Shown here one piece after another: positions 55,861 through 64,000 of a stretch of DNA of 64,000 nt; position 1 is the stretch's first letter; each line of letters begins with the position of its first letter. Under the pieces are notes generated by a model. The model worked only from the letters and a program-made list of their open reading frames with translations. It searched no databases and was not told the origin of the DNA. The position numbers and the translations under genes are program-made. The DNA comes from Komarekiella delphini-convector SJRDD-AB1 (GTDB lineage: Bacteria > Cyanobacteriota > Cyanobacteriia > Cyanobacteriales > Nostocaceae): positions 1 to 64,000 of the forward strand of contig NZ_VJXY01000021.1 in assembly GCF_014831675.1 (NCBI RefSeq), read 5' to 3'.

Positions 55861-57126
55861 TTGTCACAAAAACCAACTAATACAGTGTTTCCAGCCTCGG
55901 TTTTCCGACTCGACAGTGGTTTAACATTTATTCATCAAGAAATTCCCACTACCCCTGTAGTTGTGGCTGATGTTTGGGTGCGTGCTGGAGCTACCCTAGA
56001 GCCAGAACCGTGGTTTGGGATGGCACACTTTTTAGAACACATGATTTTTAAAGGTACGGCGACGCTACCCCCAGGAATGTTCGATCACAATGTTGAAAAC
56101 AGGGGTGGCGTGAGTAATGCGGCTACGAGTTATGATTATGCTCATTACTCCCTCACAACAGCAGCCCCTTACCTGAAAGATACTTTGCCCCACTTGGGGG
56201 AACTGCTGTTGAATGCAGCAATTCCAGAAGATGAATTTGTCCGCGAACGAGATGTGGTGCTAGAGGAAATTCGTGCTTGCCAAGATGATTCTGACTGGAT
56301 AGGATTCCAATCCCTGATTACAAGCATCTATCAACACCACCCTTATGGACGTTCAGTTTTAGGTAGTGAGCACGATTTGATGCAGCAATCGCCAGAAGCA
56401 ATGCGCTGTTTTCACCGCACTCACTATCAGCCGGAAAATATGACAGTGGTGATTGTCGGGGGTATTGCTCAGCAGCCAGCCTGGGAAATGGTAAATGACT
56501 CATTTTCTGATTTTGCCAAACGTCCTGATTGTCCACAGTCTAAAAAAGTGGCAGAGCCAGCAATAACAAAAATCCGCCGTCAAAAACTGTGTTTACCACG
56601 CATAGAACAAGCGCGGCTGCTGATGGCATGGCTAGTACCAGGAGTAGAGGAACTTCGCACTGCTTATGGTTTAGATTTGTTATCAGTGTTATTGGCAGAA
56701 GGGCGGACTTCGCGTTTGGTACGTGATTTGCGGGAGGATATGCAATTGGTGCAGGGAATTTGCAGTAATTTTTCCCTACAACGAGAATCGAGTTTATTTA
56801 CAATTACTGCCTGGTTGGAACCAGAAAATCTGGAGGAAGTTGAATCTTTAATTTGCACTCATTTGGATGATTTGCAAACTATAGGAATTAGCGAACAGGA
56901 ACTTGCTCGTACAAGTAGGCTGCTGTGTAATGAGTACGCGTTTTCTACTGAAACGCCAAATCAGCTCACGGGGCTTTATGGCTACTACAATACCATCGCT
57001 CAAGCTGAGTTAGCAGTGACTTATCCTCAGCACATTCAATCGTTTGATACCCAAGAACTGCAAGAATTAGCTAAAAAGTATCTTTCACCACACAATTACG
57101 CAGTTACCGTACTTAAGCCTTGTTAG
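55861..57126 (+). CDS. M16-family zinc protease, catalytic subunit
   Basis: 421 residues with the inverted zinc motif HFLEH near 59-63 and the downstream Glu in VLEEIRACQDD. The SSA-like region YDYAHYSLTTAA and the C-terminal half with FSTETPNQLTGLYGYY complete the family pattern. The assumed start is TTG at 55861. An upstream ATG at 55820 runs in another frame and would join this one if one A were added to the A6 run before 55861, so a start revision or frameshift is possible. It pairs with the next gene, as bacterial M16 enzymes often do with an inactive partner. Confidence 0.9.
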   Translation: MSQKPTNTVFPASVFRLDSGLTFIHQEIPTTPVVVADVWVRAGATLEPEPWFGMAHFLEHMIFKGTATLPPGMFDHNVENRGGVSNAATSYDYAHYSLTTAAPYLKDTLPHLGELLLNAAIPEDEFVRERDVVLEEIRACQDDSDWIGFQSLITSIYQHHPYGRSVLGSEHDLMQQSPEAMRCFHRTHYQPENMTVVIVGGIAQQPAWEMVNDSFSDFAKRPDCPQSKKVAEPAITKIRRQKLCLPRIEQARLLMAWLVPGVEELRTAYGLDLLSVLLAEGRTSRLVRDLREDMQLVQGICSNFSLQRESSLFTITAWLEPENLEEVESLICTHLDDLQTIGISEQELARTSRLLCNEYAFSTETPNQLTGLYGYYNTIAQAELAVTYPQHIQSFDTQELQELAKKYLSPHNYAVTVLKPC

Positions 57127-57242
57127 TCATTAGTCATTGGTCATTGGTCATTGGTCATTAGTCATTAGTCATTGGTCATTGGTCACTAGACAACTGACAA
57201 CTGACAACTGACAATTGATAATTGACAAAGGACAAATGACAA
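57124..57242. repeat. Heptameric short tandem repeats between the M16 genes
   Basis: About nine copies of TCATTRG (57127-57185) are followed by ACAACTG and ACAAATG variants up to the next start codon. The array begins within the last codon of the first M16 gene and supplies AAAGGA plus the ATG environment of the second. Confidence 0.9.
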
Positions 57243-58514
57243 ATGACAACTTTGCTGCAAAATTCCCCTATCCATCGCACCGTGTTGAACAATGGCATTG
57301 TAGTGCTGGTGGCAGAAAATCCGGCTGCGGATATCATTGCGGCGCGAGTCTTTGTGCGTGCTGGTAGTTGTTGCGAAAACCGGGAAAAGGCGGGATTAGC
57401 GCATTTGCTATCAGCAGTGATGACAAAGGGATGTGATGGACTCTCTAGCTTGGAAATTGCTGAAAAAGTAGAGTCTGTGGGAGCGAGTTTGAGTACAGAT
57501 AGCTCTACTGATTATTTTTTGCTGTCTTTGAAGACGGTATCATCTGATTTTGCTGAAATTCTAGCATTAGCAGGGCTGATTTTGCGATCGCCCACATTTC
57601 CCGAAACCCAAGTTGAACTAGAACGGCGTCTGGCACTACAAGACATTCGCTCACAAAAAGAACAACCATTTACTGTCGCCTTTGAGCAAATGCGGCAGGT
57701 AATGTACCAAAATCATCCCTATGCTATGTCGGTGCTAGGAGATGAAACAACAATGGGCAGTATAACTCGTGCAGACTTAGTCCAGTATCATCAAACTTAT
57801 TTCCGTCCAGATAATGTGGTAATAAGTATTGCTGGTCGAGTCACACTAACAGATGCAGTTGATTTGGTAAAAAAAGTTTTTGGGGATTGGCAAATTCCAC
57901 CACAAACGCTACCTGTACTAAATTTGCCTGACATTAAGGTAGAACCGCAACCAAGGCTCAAGCCTATACATACACAACAATCAATTGTGATGCTAGGTTA
58001 CTTAGGCCCATCAGTGAGTTCTCCTGACTATGCCCCACTGAAGTTACTTTCTACCTACTTGGGTAATGGGCTTTCTAGCCGCTTGTTTGTCGAATTGCGG
58101 GAAAAGCGAGGCTTAGCTTACGAGGTATCTGCATTTTACCCAACAAGACTGTTTCCAGCCTCATTTTTAGTTTACATGGGCACAGCAGCAGAGAATACCA
58201 GTATAGCTCTAGAAGGACTGCGGACAGAAGTAGATTTACTATTTACTACAGAAGTATCAGAAAGTGCACTGCAATCAGCTAAAAACAAGATATTGGGGCA
58301 GTACGCCTTGGGTAAACAAACGAACGGACAAATTGCTCAGATATACGGTTGGTATGAAATTTTAGGCTTAGGAATTGATTTTGATAAAAAGTTTCAAGAG
58401 TTGATTGCAGCTGTTAGTGTTAAAGATGCCATCGCCGCCGCTGGTAAATACTTAAAGGAACCTTATTTGTCTTTAGTTGGTCAAGAAGAAGCAATTAATA
58501 GTGCGATAGCTTAG
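57243..58514 (+). CDS. M16-family protease, non-catalytic partner subunit
   Basis: 423 residues with full M16 fold but the zinc motif is replaced by AHLLSAV, so it cannot cut by itself. The substrate-binding region keeps EKRGLAYEVSAFYP and GLSSRLFVELR, the Arg/Tyr part that the partner subunit contributes in mitochondrial-processing-peptidase-like heterodimers. The ATG lies inside the heptamer repeat array, with AAAGGA ten bases before it. Together with the preceding gene it forms a heterodimeric peptidase, probably for peptides or propeptides in the cytosol or periplasm. Confidence 0.92.
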   Translation: MTTLLQNSPIHRTVLNNGIVVLVAENPAADIIAARVFVRAGSCCENREKAGLAHLLSAVMTKGCDGLSSLEIAEKVESVGASLSTDSSTDYFLLSLKTVSSDFAEILALAGLILRSPTFPETQVELERRLALQDIRSQKEQPFTVAFEQMRQVMYQNHPYAMSVLGDETTMGSITRADLVQYHQTYFRPDNVVISIAGRVTLTDAVDLVKKVFGDWQIPPQTLPVLNLPDIKVEPQPRLKPIHTQQSIVMLGYLGPSVSSPDYAPLKLLSTYLGNGLSSRLFVELREKRGLAYEVSAFYPTRLFPASFLVYMGTAAENTSIALEGLRTEVDLLFTTEVSESALQSAKNKILGQYALGKQTNGQIAQIYGWYEILGLGIDFDKKFQELIAAVSVKDAIAAAGKYLKEPYLSLVGQEEAINSAIA

Positions 58515-58604
58515 GGTAAATTATATGCGATCGCAATATTATCAGCTGTTTTCTCAACCAAGCGGCTGTACCATATAGCATCAGAAGTTTCCGGTGGAAA
58601 TTCC

Positions 58605-59786
58605 ATGAAAGGCAGCCTGAAAGCAAGTATCGTGAACTACTTACGCACACTAGACCCCACTGTAATTTGCCGTAGAATGGAAAACGGGCAACAAAACAGG
58701 TGGACAAAGAGCTCTAAATTTCTATCAAAGATTGAAATAGTCCTGTTCTCCTGTACGCCTCTACTCATTGGCTCAACGGCAGTTGCTCTTGGAGAGCCAC
58801 CCCCTTGCGGAGGTTCCCTCAGTTGTGGGGAGTGGCGTGGAAACCCCCTTGGCGTAGCCTCTCGTAAAGAAGACCGCACTGCCTCCTTTGCTGTAGTGTC
58901 AATTGCAGCGCCACAAAAAATTGCCCAAGTAAGTTCTGGAGATAGCATTAACCGCCCTACTCTGAAAGTTGGTAGCCAAGGAGAACGTGTGTCTGAACTT
59001 CAAGCCGCTCTTAAACTTTTGGGCTTTTACTCAGGTGCAGTAGATGGCATCTATAACGATAATACGGCTAACGCTGTTTCCCGGTTTAAGCAAGCAGCTG
59101 GCTTGAGTCCAGATGGTATAGTTGATGCCAGTACTTGGCAAAGACTTTTCCCTAACGAACCGATAGTGACATCAACCACCTCTTCACCTCAGCCAACATT
59201 TAACTCAGCAACTAATTTTCCCGTTCCAACCCAGCCTAGCAATGTCACTAGAGTTGTAAATTCCAGTCCAAACCCCCCCAGACAACCTGCAAGTCAACTT
59301 GTGAATTCCAGTTCGGAGCCAAAACCTACTAACCCCAGACAAAGTACAACTCCAAAACCACAGAAACCACCGCGTCGTACTACGTCTACTACTGCGAATT
59401 CTAGCTCAGAGCCAAGGCCTGCTAACCCCAGACAAAGTACAACTCCAAGGCCACAGAAACCCCCGTCTCGTACTGCATCTACTACCCGTCAGTCAGCCAG
59501 ACGTACTGGGCAGACTACACCAATTCAGCCAACCCCAAGTAACAAGCGAACCCCAGGTATTCAATACACCTCAGAAGGATGGCCAATTTTGCGTGTAGGA
59601 ATGCGTGGTTCTGAAGTTACTAAGTTGCAAGAAAGATTGCAAAAGCTTGGTTTTCTGGATGGAGGTATAGATGGAGATTTTGGCGAGACAACCGAGGCGG
59701 CGGTGAAAGCCGCACAAAAGCGCTATGGTTTAGAAGCTGATGGCGTAGTTGGTGGCTCCACCTGGGAAATTCTTTCGCGGCGTTAG
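58605..59786 (+). CDS. Secreted protein with two peptidoglycan-binding domains
   Basis: 393 residues. A hydrophobic segment (about 45-62, IVLFSCTPLLIGSTAVAL) acts as signal or anchor. PG_binding_1 domains lie at about 122-185 (LKVGSQGERVSELQAALKLLGFYSG) and 330-390 (LRVGMRGSEVTKLQERLQKLGFLDG), separated by a Pro/Ser/Thr-rich linker in which a segment of roughly 35 residues (SSSEPKPTNPRQSTTPKPQKPP) is repeated. Residues about 63-95 (PPPCGG, GEWRGNPLGVASRKED) are encoded by an in-frame Nostoc palindromic repeat. It likely binds the cell wall; no catalytic domain is present. Confidence 0.88.
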   Translation: MKGSLKASIVNYLRTLDPTVICRRMENGQQNRWTKSSKFLSKIEIVLFSCTPLLIGSTAVALGEPPPCGGSLSCGEWRGNPLGVASRKEDRTASFAVVSIAAPQKIAQVSSGDSINRPTLKVGSQGERVSELQAALKLLGFYSGAVDGIYNDNTANAVSRFKQAAGLSPDGIVDASTWQRLFPNEPIVTSTTSSPQPTFNSATNFPVPTQPSNVTRVVNSSPNPPRQPASQLVNSSSEPKPTNPRQSTTPKPQKPPRRTTSTTANSSSEPRPANPRQSTTPRPQKPPSRTASTTRQSARRTGQTTPIQPTPSNKRTPGIQYTSEGWPILRVGMRGSEVTKLQERLQKLGFLDGGIDGDFGETTEAAVKAAQKRYGLEADGVVGGSTWEILSRR

Positions 59787-60391
59787 CTGTTGGCGTAGTC
59801 TTAACCATAGAAGATGGTCAGCCTTTCATAGAAGAGTTATCGAAAGCGGCGTGAGAACCTTTCTTATGACATTCTCTTCAAGCTACTTTGCCGCATGGGA
59901 CATAGGAGGGCATCGAAAAGAGTCTTCAAGAGCAGAGTGCTGCTCTTGCAGAGGAGAAAACTCTTCTCCCTTGCTCCTTTTTCATGCCCAAAAACGTAGT
60001 TTTTTATTTTAGGGTACATCCTACAATACGATAAAGATACACCGATTAAGAAGTATCACCCAGTGCCACTGCTGAAAAGTTACATTACTTTTGGGCTGAC
60101 AAAAGAGAAAGGCAAATATCGGAGTCTTAAACGGTAATCTTTGTAAGACTTACGCATTAACAGAGACAATCAAGTACGCTATGTGGATTTATCAGATGTT
60201 AAAGTTTTATTTTTGCATTCTTAGCAAGCAATGTCTAAGAACAGGCTATTTATGTGATGGTAGTCGCCAATAGTTTTAACACACATAATGGTTGGTCTGT
60301 ATAGTGCGTAAGTCTTAGCCTGAGAGTGTTTCACCCCACATCAGGCAATAATGAAAGTAATTAAACTATTGTTAATTTATCTAAAAATCTT
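59787..60391. other. Gap with hairpin and a second MITE-like element
   Basis: CAAGAGCAG (59927-59935) pairs with CTGCTCTTG (59940-59948), a likely terminator of the peptidoglycan-binding gene. A MITE-like element lies at 60144-60317, listed separately. No gene is supported. Confidence 0.6.
60144..60317. mobile_element. MITE-like element with 13-bp terminal inverted repeats
   Basis: TAAGACTTACGCA (60144-60156) and its exact complement TGCGTAAGTCTTA (60305-60317) bound 174 bases without coding capacity. This end sequence differs from the element at 25028, so it is a separate family, probably moved in trans by an insertion-sequence transposase. Confidence 0.8.
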
Positions 60392-60745
60392 ATGCGGCAC
60401 TTTTTATTCACTTGGCTCGGTACTGCGGTGGCGTTATTGATCACTGCTAATATCGTTCCAGGATTCATTGTCAAGACTTTTGTGGCTGCCCTTGTTGCCG
60501 CTATTGTTATAGGTCTAGTTAATGCATTTGTTCGACCAATTTTACGTATTTTAGCGTTTCCAATTACCTTACTCACCTTTGGTTTATTTACATTTGTACT
60601 CAACGCCTTGACTCTTTGGCTAGCGAGTGTTTTGACTCCTGGTTCTGGTTTTGAAATTAAGGGTTTTTTACCTGCTTTGTTGGGTTCCATCGTGCTAGCG
60701 ATTGTCTCTAGCATCATCAACTATGTTTTGAGAGTGGTTGATTAG
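60392..60745 (+). CDS. YvlD-like four-helix membrane protein
   Basis: 117 residues, almost entirely hydrophobic, with four membrane helices (about 5-22, 30-50, 58-80, 88-113). The order FLFTWLGTAVALLITANIVPGF, GLVNAFVRPILRILAFPITLLTFGLF and IVSSIINYVLR matches the YvlD/phage-holin-4 superfamily of small membrane proteins. The molecular role of that family is poorly known. It is a single gene without operon partner. Confidence 0.88.
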   Translation: MRHFLFTWLGTAVALLITANIVPGFIVKTFVAALVAAIVIGLVNAFVRPILRILAFPITLLTFGLFTFVLNALTLWLASVLTPGSGFEIKGFLPALLGSIVLAIVSSIINYVLRVVD

Positions 60746-60802
60746 GAAAATAATAAAATGTAGTGGGACGCCAGAGTAAGAACGTAGACGCCATACTCGT
60801 CT

Positions 60803-61297
60803 CTACAAACTTCGTCCTTTATCTAATTGTTGGGCAACAGCTACCGTCACCGCGCCTAGTTGCTCTTGCAACCGGAAAATTTGTTTAGGAACTAAGCAAG
60901 CCACCCTCAATACCTCTGTATTTGCAAAGAAAGGAAATGTTAAGGACGGGGTAAGTTGAGAAGCCGCCAGAATAGCAGCTGCTTCTGCTACGCTAGGAGT
61001 TCCCACTGCTTGATCAATGATTGTGGCAGGGTTGGGGACAGAAACGGTGCAAAGGATTTCCGCAGAAAAGGTTTTTAAAGTCCAATTGCGTAGGCGGCAA
61101 ATTTCTAATAAGCCAACTTCTGAGGCTTTAGTGTTTATGGTAGCAATACCTGCGATCGCACTTTGGGAAAGTTGGTTTTCTTGAAATATTTGCCCAATTG
61201 CTTTATCAATCAATTGTCCAGAGGTTCCCCGTTGACAACCAATTCCCACCCACAAAAGCTGCTGATGTAACTGCACTTGGTGCAATTTCTCATTCAC
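60803..61297 (-). CDS. CbiG C-terminal/CobE-like cobalamin protein
   Basis: 164 residues. VGIGCQRGTSGQLIDKAI at the start and GIATINTKASEVGLLEICR, TVSVPNPATIIDQAVGTPSVAEAAAILAA follow the C-terminal domain of cobalt-precorrin-5A hydrolase (CbiG) and CobE. A short stand-alone form is found in cyanobacteria. It belongs to the corrin ring-contraction part of B12 synthesis, but other cob/cbi genes are not in this window. The length fits the domain exactly. Confidence 0.88.
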   Translation of the reverse strand: MNEKLHQVQLHQQLLWVGIGCQRGTSGQLIDKAIGQIFQENQLSQSAIAGIATINTKASEVGLLEICRLRNWTLKTFSAEILCTVSVPNPATIIDQAVGTPSVAEAAAILAASQLTPSLTFPFFANTEVLRVACLVPKQIFRLQEQLGAVTVAVAQQLDKGRSL

Positions 61298-62019
61298 TAC
61301 AGCGTTTCTACCAAATTTAATTTTTTATTTATTGTTTCTTTGAATATTCGCAACAATCCTGGAAATAGCCTCAAATCAACGTTTTTTAAGGACTTGCTGA
61401 TGTTTAGCGTTCAGTATGATACATAAAAACTGATCTTTAGAATACTTTTCCCTCCAAGTAAAAACTATATTTTGTACATAGCACAGTAGGAAACGCCAAG
61501 GGGGAGACAAGGCACAAGGTAAAAGGTAAAAGGTAATTTCCTTCTAAGTTTTTTATCCCTTTCTATCCTTGTGGCGCAAGCATTTTGCCTGCTCTCTTTT
61601 GGTATTCCAATTTTTATTCTCTCCGCCGCAGCAAGCTCACAACAGCTGCGACGGAGTTTTGCTCTCTTCATCTCTTACTTTTGGACTCAGATCTCTTTTA
61701 CCTCCTTGGTATTTAAGTTAATAACTTTCATTTGATTATTTGTCAAGATATTTTTGAAAAAAATTCTCTAAAATTTTTCTTCAACAAACATGCCTGTATA
61801 TTTTATACTTATTACCGCAAATTTATTTCAATTATACTACACAAAAGTTACAGAACTATTTTAGCCTCATCATCCCAAAATTGGCGTTTAGACTAAAACA
61901 GCTATATACACATTCTGCACTAAAGTGATAGGCGATCGCCGCGCCTAGATGTAGCTCACAAATTACTCGAATAGGTTTTAGGCATTACCTATTCAAGTAA
62001 TTTGTCTAATCAGTCAAGC
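61298..62019. other. Gap with repeats and a long stem-loop
   Basis: A near-perfect 19-bp stem, ACAAATTACTCGAATAGGT (61958-61976) with its complement ending at 62005 (one mismatch), lies just downstream of the permease gene and probably closes its transcript. Heptamer-like AGGTAAA repeats are near 61517. A 68-codon minus-strand ORF at 61465-61671 has no family resemblance and is not called. Confidence 0.6.
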
Positions 62020-63135
62020 CTATCTTCGCAAGCTACGGGGGTCTAGCGCATCTCTTAATCCATCACCGAGTAAGTTAAATGCTAGTACTGTGAGGATAAT
62101 TAGCACTGCTGGCGGCCAGATTAGCCAAGGTTGCAGTACCAAAATCGAAGCATTGCTTGCTAAAGAAAGCATATTACCCCAAGAGGGGTCTGGTTGCTGA
62201 ATGCCCAAGCCGATTAGACTTAGTATTGCTTCTGCGCCAATAAAGCTGGGAATCGCAAGAGTAGCAGAGATAACTATATAAGTAGCTGTTTGCGGCAAAA
62301 CGTGGCGGAGGATGATATAAAGTGGGTTTCCACCCATTGCACGCGCCGCTTGGACAAATTCTCGCTCTTTTATTGATAATACCTGTCCGCGAATTACTCT
62401 TGCTAAACCAGCCCAGCCAATAACCGAAGTAATCACGACAATCAGCAAAAAGCGCTGGGTACTACTTAAACCAGCTGGTAAGACTGCTCCCAAAGTAACC
62501 AAAAGATAAATACTAGGGAAAGTCATTAGCACTTCTGCCAAACGCATGATGATGCTATCGGTTACACCTCCAAAGTAGCCGGAAATTCCACCTATCAACA
62601 AACCGAGGGGATAGGTAATGATAATACCAAAAATCCCAATAAACATACTAATGCGACCACCATGCAGCAGGCGACTAAATTGGTCGCGGCCTTGATCATC
62701 AGTCCCTAAAAGGTTGAATTTTGCTGTGCCTATTGCGCCAAACAAATGCCAGTTCAAGGGAATACCGGGAATAATTGTGACTTCATCCCAGCTGGGAGGT
62801 AATGGCAAACTCACTTGCAACAAACGGTATTCTGGGCCAGAAACAAACAAACGCAAAGGTGAGGGTTTTGTGAAGTCTACAATCAGTTTGCGATCGCCTG
62901 TTTCTAGGTTTGTGTCTCCTTGAGTCGTCGGATAAATATGAGGCCCGATAAACTGCCCTGATTGAGAAGCCCAGTATACCCTAGTTGGTGGCAGCAGCGA
63001 ACCATTGGGCTGAGAAGCATAAGGGTCGTAAGGGGCCACGAAATCAGCCGCAATTACTGCAAAATAGAAAACTAACAGTAAAATTGCTCCAAATCGTGCC
63101 AAAGGATTTTTCTTAAGTCGTCGCCACCAGTCCAT
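62020..63135 (-). CDS. OppC/DppC-type ABC permease
   Basis: 371 residues. Early membrane helix (about 15-35) after KKNPLARFGA, an extended periplasmic loop (about 40-140), then the core with LLGTDDQGRDQFSRLLHGGRIS and five more helices. The EAA loop is AARAMGGNPLYIILRHVLPQ. The end GDGLRDALDPRSL is typical of DppC/OppC permeases for peptides, nickel or sugars. The periplasmic loop is longer than in E. coli DppC. The partner permease and ATPases are not in this window; they may lie beyond, or elsewhere in the genome. Confidence 0.93.
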   Translation of the reverse strand: MDWWRRLKKNPLARFGAILLLVFYFAVIAADFVAPYDPYASQPNGSLLPPTRVYWASQSGQFIGPHIYPTTQGDTNLETGDRKLIVDFTKPSPLRLFVSGPEYRLLQVSLPLPPSWDEVTIIPGIPLNWHLFGAIGTAKFNLLGTDDQGRDQFSRLLHGGRISMFIGIFGIIITYPLGLLIGGISGYFGGVTDSIIMRLAEVLMTFPSIYLLVTLGAVLPAGLSSTQRFLLIVVITSVIGWAGLARVIRGQVLSIKEREFVQAARAMGGNPLYIILRHVLPQTATYIVISATLAIPSFIGAEAILSLIGLGIQQPDPSWGNMLSLASNASILVLQPWLIWPPAVLIILTVLAFNLLGDGLRDALDPRSLRR

Positions 63136-63267
63136 AATTTGTTAATTGTCATTTGTCATCTCTTGCAAAATTCTGATCAGAGGAAGCCTCTGCTTAGACT
63201 TTGCGCTTTGTCATTTGTCAGTTGTCAAAGGACTAAGGACTAATGACAACTAACTAATGACTAATAT
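63136..63267. repeat. Short tandem repeats between permease and HD genes
   Basis: Heptamer variants of GTCATTT, GTCAGTT and ACTAATG types occur at 63144-63165 and 63210-63262, partly in opposite orientation, the same repeat family as at 57127. Confidence 0.7.
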
Positions 63268-63999
63268 TTAAGCATGTAGCTGCTCAACTAAATACCGCTG
63301 TTCTTCCTGTTGTTTTTCGTGTTCTACGACAAACACGTTTGAGTATAAATTAGCAAGAATTTGTTTTCCTTGCTGTGTTAGTGATAAGTAATGTAGTCCA
63401 TCTTTGATATAAGGATAGACACCATGCCAGTAAAACTTGGCATAGTTATAGCGTAAATCGGCAGGCGTTTGATAACCCAAAACCTTATTCATACCTGTTT
63501 CTTCAAACTCGTAGAATAAAGAAGTAATTTTCTTTAAATAACGCGGATCACTTAATTGCCCAATTAAATCGGCAGCACGTACTAACCCTGCAAAACTATT
63601 TGTATCTTGATGATCCTCTGCTCTAGGTACGGGGAACCGAGTCCATTCAATATTGCTCTTAATTACCTCACCATCTATCAATTTGTGACCGCCAAAACGT
63701 TCATCAATAAATAGCTTAGCCCTATCTACATGATATGGTGTCAGACTGGCATCAGAAGCGCCGGGAGTTAGAGAAATCATTCTGTCATTTTTGCCTGTGG
63801 CATACAAGCCTGATGCTTCCCGGTCTTGTCGGCAAACTCCCTTAACATAGCCAATATCATGGCATACTAAGGAAATAATAAAGTGCAACCAGTCTTCACT
63901 AGATACACCACCTTCTCTAATGTGTTTGCCACGTAGAATTTCTTGACCTACAAGAGTGACTAGTACAGTGTGTTCAACATTATGATAAAGGGCGTCACT
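63268..63999 (-). CDS. HD-domain phosphohydrolase-like protein (5' end beyond the window)
   Basis: The frame is open to the right edge, so this is a partial gene of at least 244 residues. The visible part starts SDALYHNVEHT and has LVCHDIGYVKG, which together give the H...HD metal site of the HD superfamily. YHVDRAKLFIDERFGG, NSFAGLVRAADLIGQLSDP (a second Asp) and YFEET-like helices follow. Members hydrolyse phosphate esters, often of nucleotides. The first Met-like codon inside the window (TTG at 63888) is not the true start. The substrate is unknown. Confidence 0.85.
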   Translation of the reverse strand, partial: SDALYHNVEHTVLVTLVGQEILRGKHIREGGVSSEDWLHFIISLVCHDIGYVKGVCRQDREASGLYATGKNDRMISLTPGASDASLTPYHVDRAKLFIDERFGGHKLIDGEVIKSNIEWTRFPVPRAEDHQDTNSFAGLVRAADLIGQLSDPRYLKKITSLFYEFEETGMNKVLGYQTPADLRYNYAKFYWHGVYPYIKDGLHYLSLTQQGKQILANLYSNVFVVEHEKQQEEQRYLVEQLHA

Positions 64000-64000
64000 A

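Noticed and set aside
57124-57245. Possible CRISPR array
   Set aside because: The units are contiguous heptamers without spacers and there are no cas genes; these are short tandem repeats.
61465-61671. 68-codon minus-strand ORF
   Set aside because: It overlaps heptamer-like repeats and has an odd Arg/Lys/Cys-rich composition without family resemblance.
62020-63135. Inference of a complete peptide transporter operon
   Set aside because: Only one permease is in the window; neighbours are not transport genes, so no substrate or operon can be stated.

Overview
The window is chromosomal DNA of a filamentous heterocyst-type cyanobacterium, most likely Nostoc or a close relative. The signs are AT-rich intergenic DNA full of the HIP1 octamer (GCGATCGC), heptameric short tandem repeats of the TCATTRG and CAGTAAA kinds, palindromic Nostoc-type interspersed repeats, a 6S RNA next to purK, and a polyketide locus resembling the heterocyst glycolipid (hgl) genes together with a DevBCA-type exporter.

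Region 1 (about 0.2-31 kb, nearly all minus strand) is a large lipid/polyketide biosynthesis locus. Read in the direction of transcription it runs: a PfaA/HglE-like synthase (KS-AT-ACP-ACP and the first half of a ketoreductase), a second ORF with the other half of the ketoreductase plus a dehydratase, a stand-alone KS, a chain-length-factor-like KS fused to AT, a PfaD-type enoylreductase, a condensation/acyltransferase-fold protein, a free ACP, a protein with a TubC-type docking domain and about 560 residues I do not recognise, an NAD-dependent epimerase/dehydratase, a methyltransferase, a membrane glycosyltransferase, an LCMT-type methyltransferase, a SyrD/PvdE-type ABC exporter, a second glycosyltransferase-like protein, a HetN-like reductase, a broken oxidoreductase and a GT2 glycosyltransferase. 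No thioester reductase (the HglB-type release step) is present. The inferred product is a reduced long acyl chain that is transferred, glycosylated, methylated and exported. Its structure cannot be read from the sequence.

Region 2 (31-37 kb) holds two small possible regulators in AT-rich DNA and a DevB-DevC-DevA exporter operon on the plus strand, plausibly the envelope export route for the lipid.

Region 3 (37-43.6 kb) is mostly housekeeping: a glucosamine-6-phosphate deaminase-like gene, tRNA-Ala(UGC), trhO, an O-methyltransferase, a phosphoribulokinase-like kinase, a frameshifted GNAT acetyltransferase, radC and tRNA-Val(CAC).

Region 4 (43.8-52.6 kb) is a probable defence island next to tRNA-Val: a three-gene pPIWI-RE system (PIWI-like protein, Fe-S-type helicase, REase-like protein) on the minus strand, divergent from an XRE regulator and an ImmA/IrrE-type metallopeptidase, with candidate operator palindromes between them.

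Region 5 (52.9-64 kb) is core sequence: a small membrane protein, a pentapeptide-repeat protein overlapping purK, 6S RNA with promoter and terminator, a paired M16 protease operon, a peptidoglycan-binding protein with an in-frame repeat insertion, a YvlD-like membrane protein, a CbiG C-terminal-like protein, an OppC/DppC-type permease and an HD-domain protein cut by the right edge.
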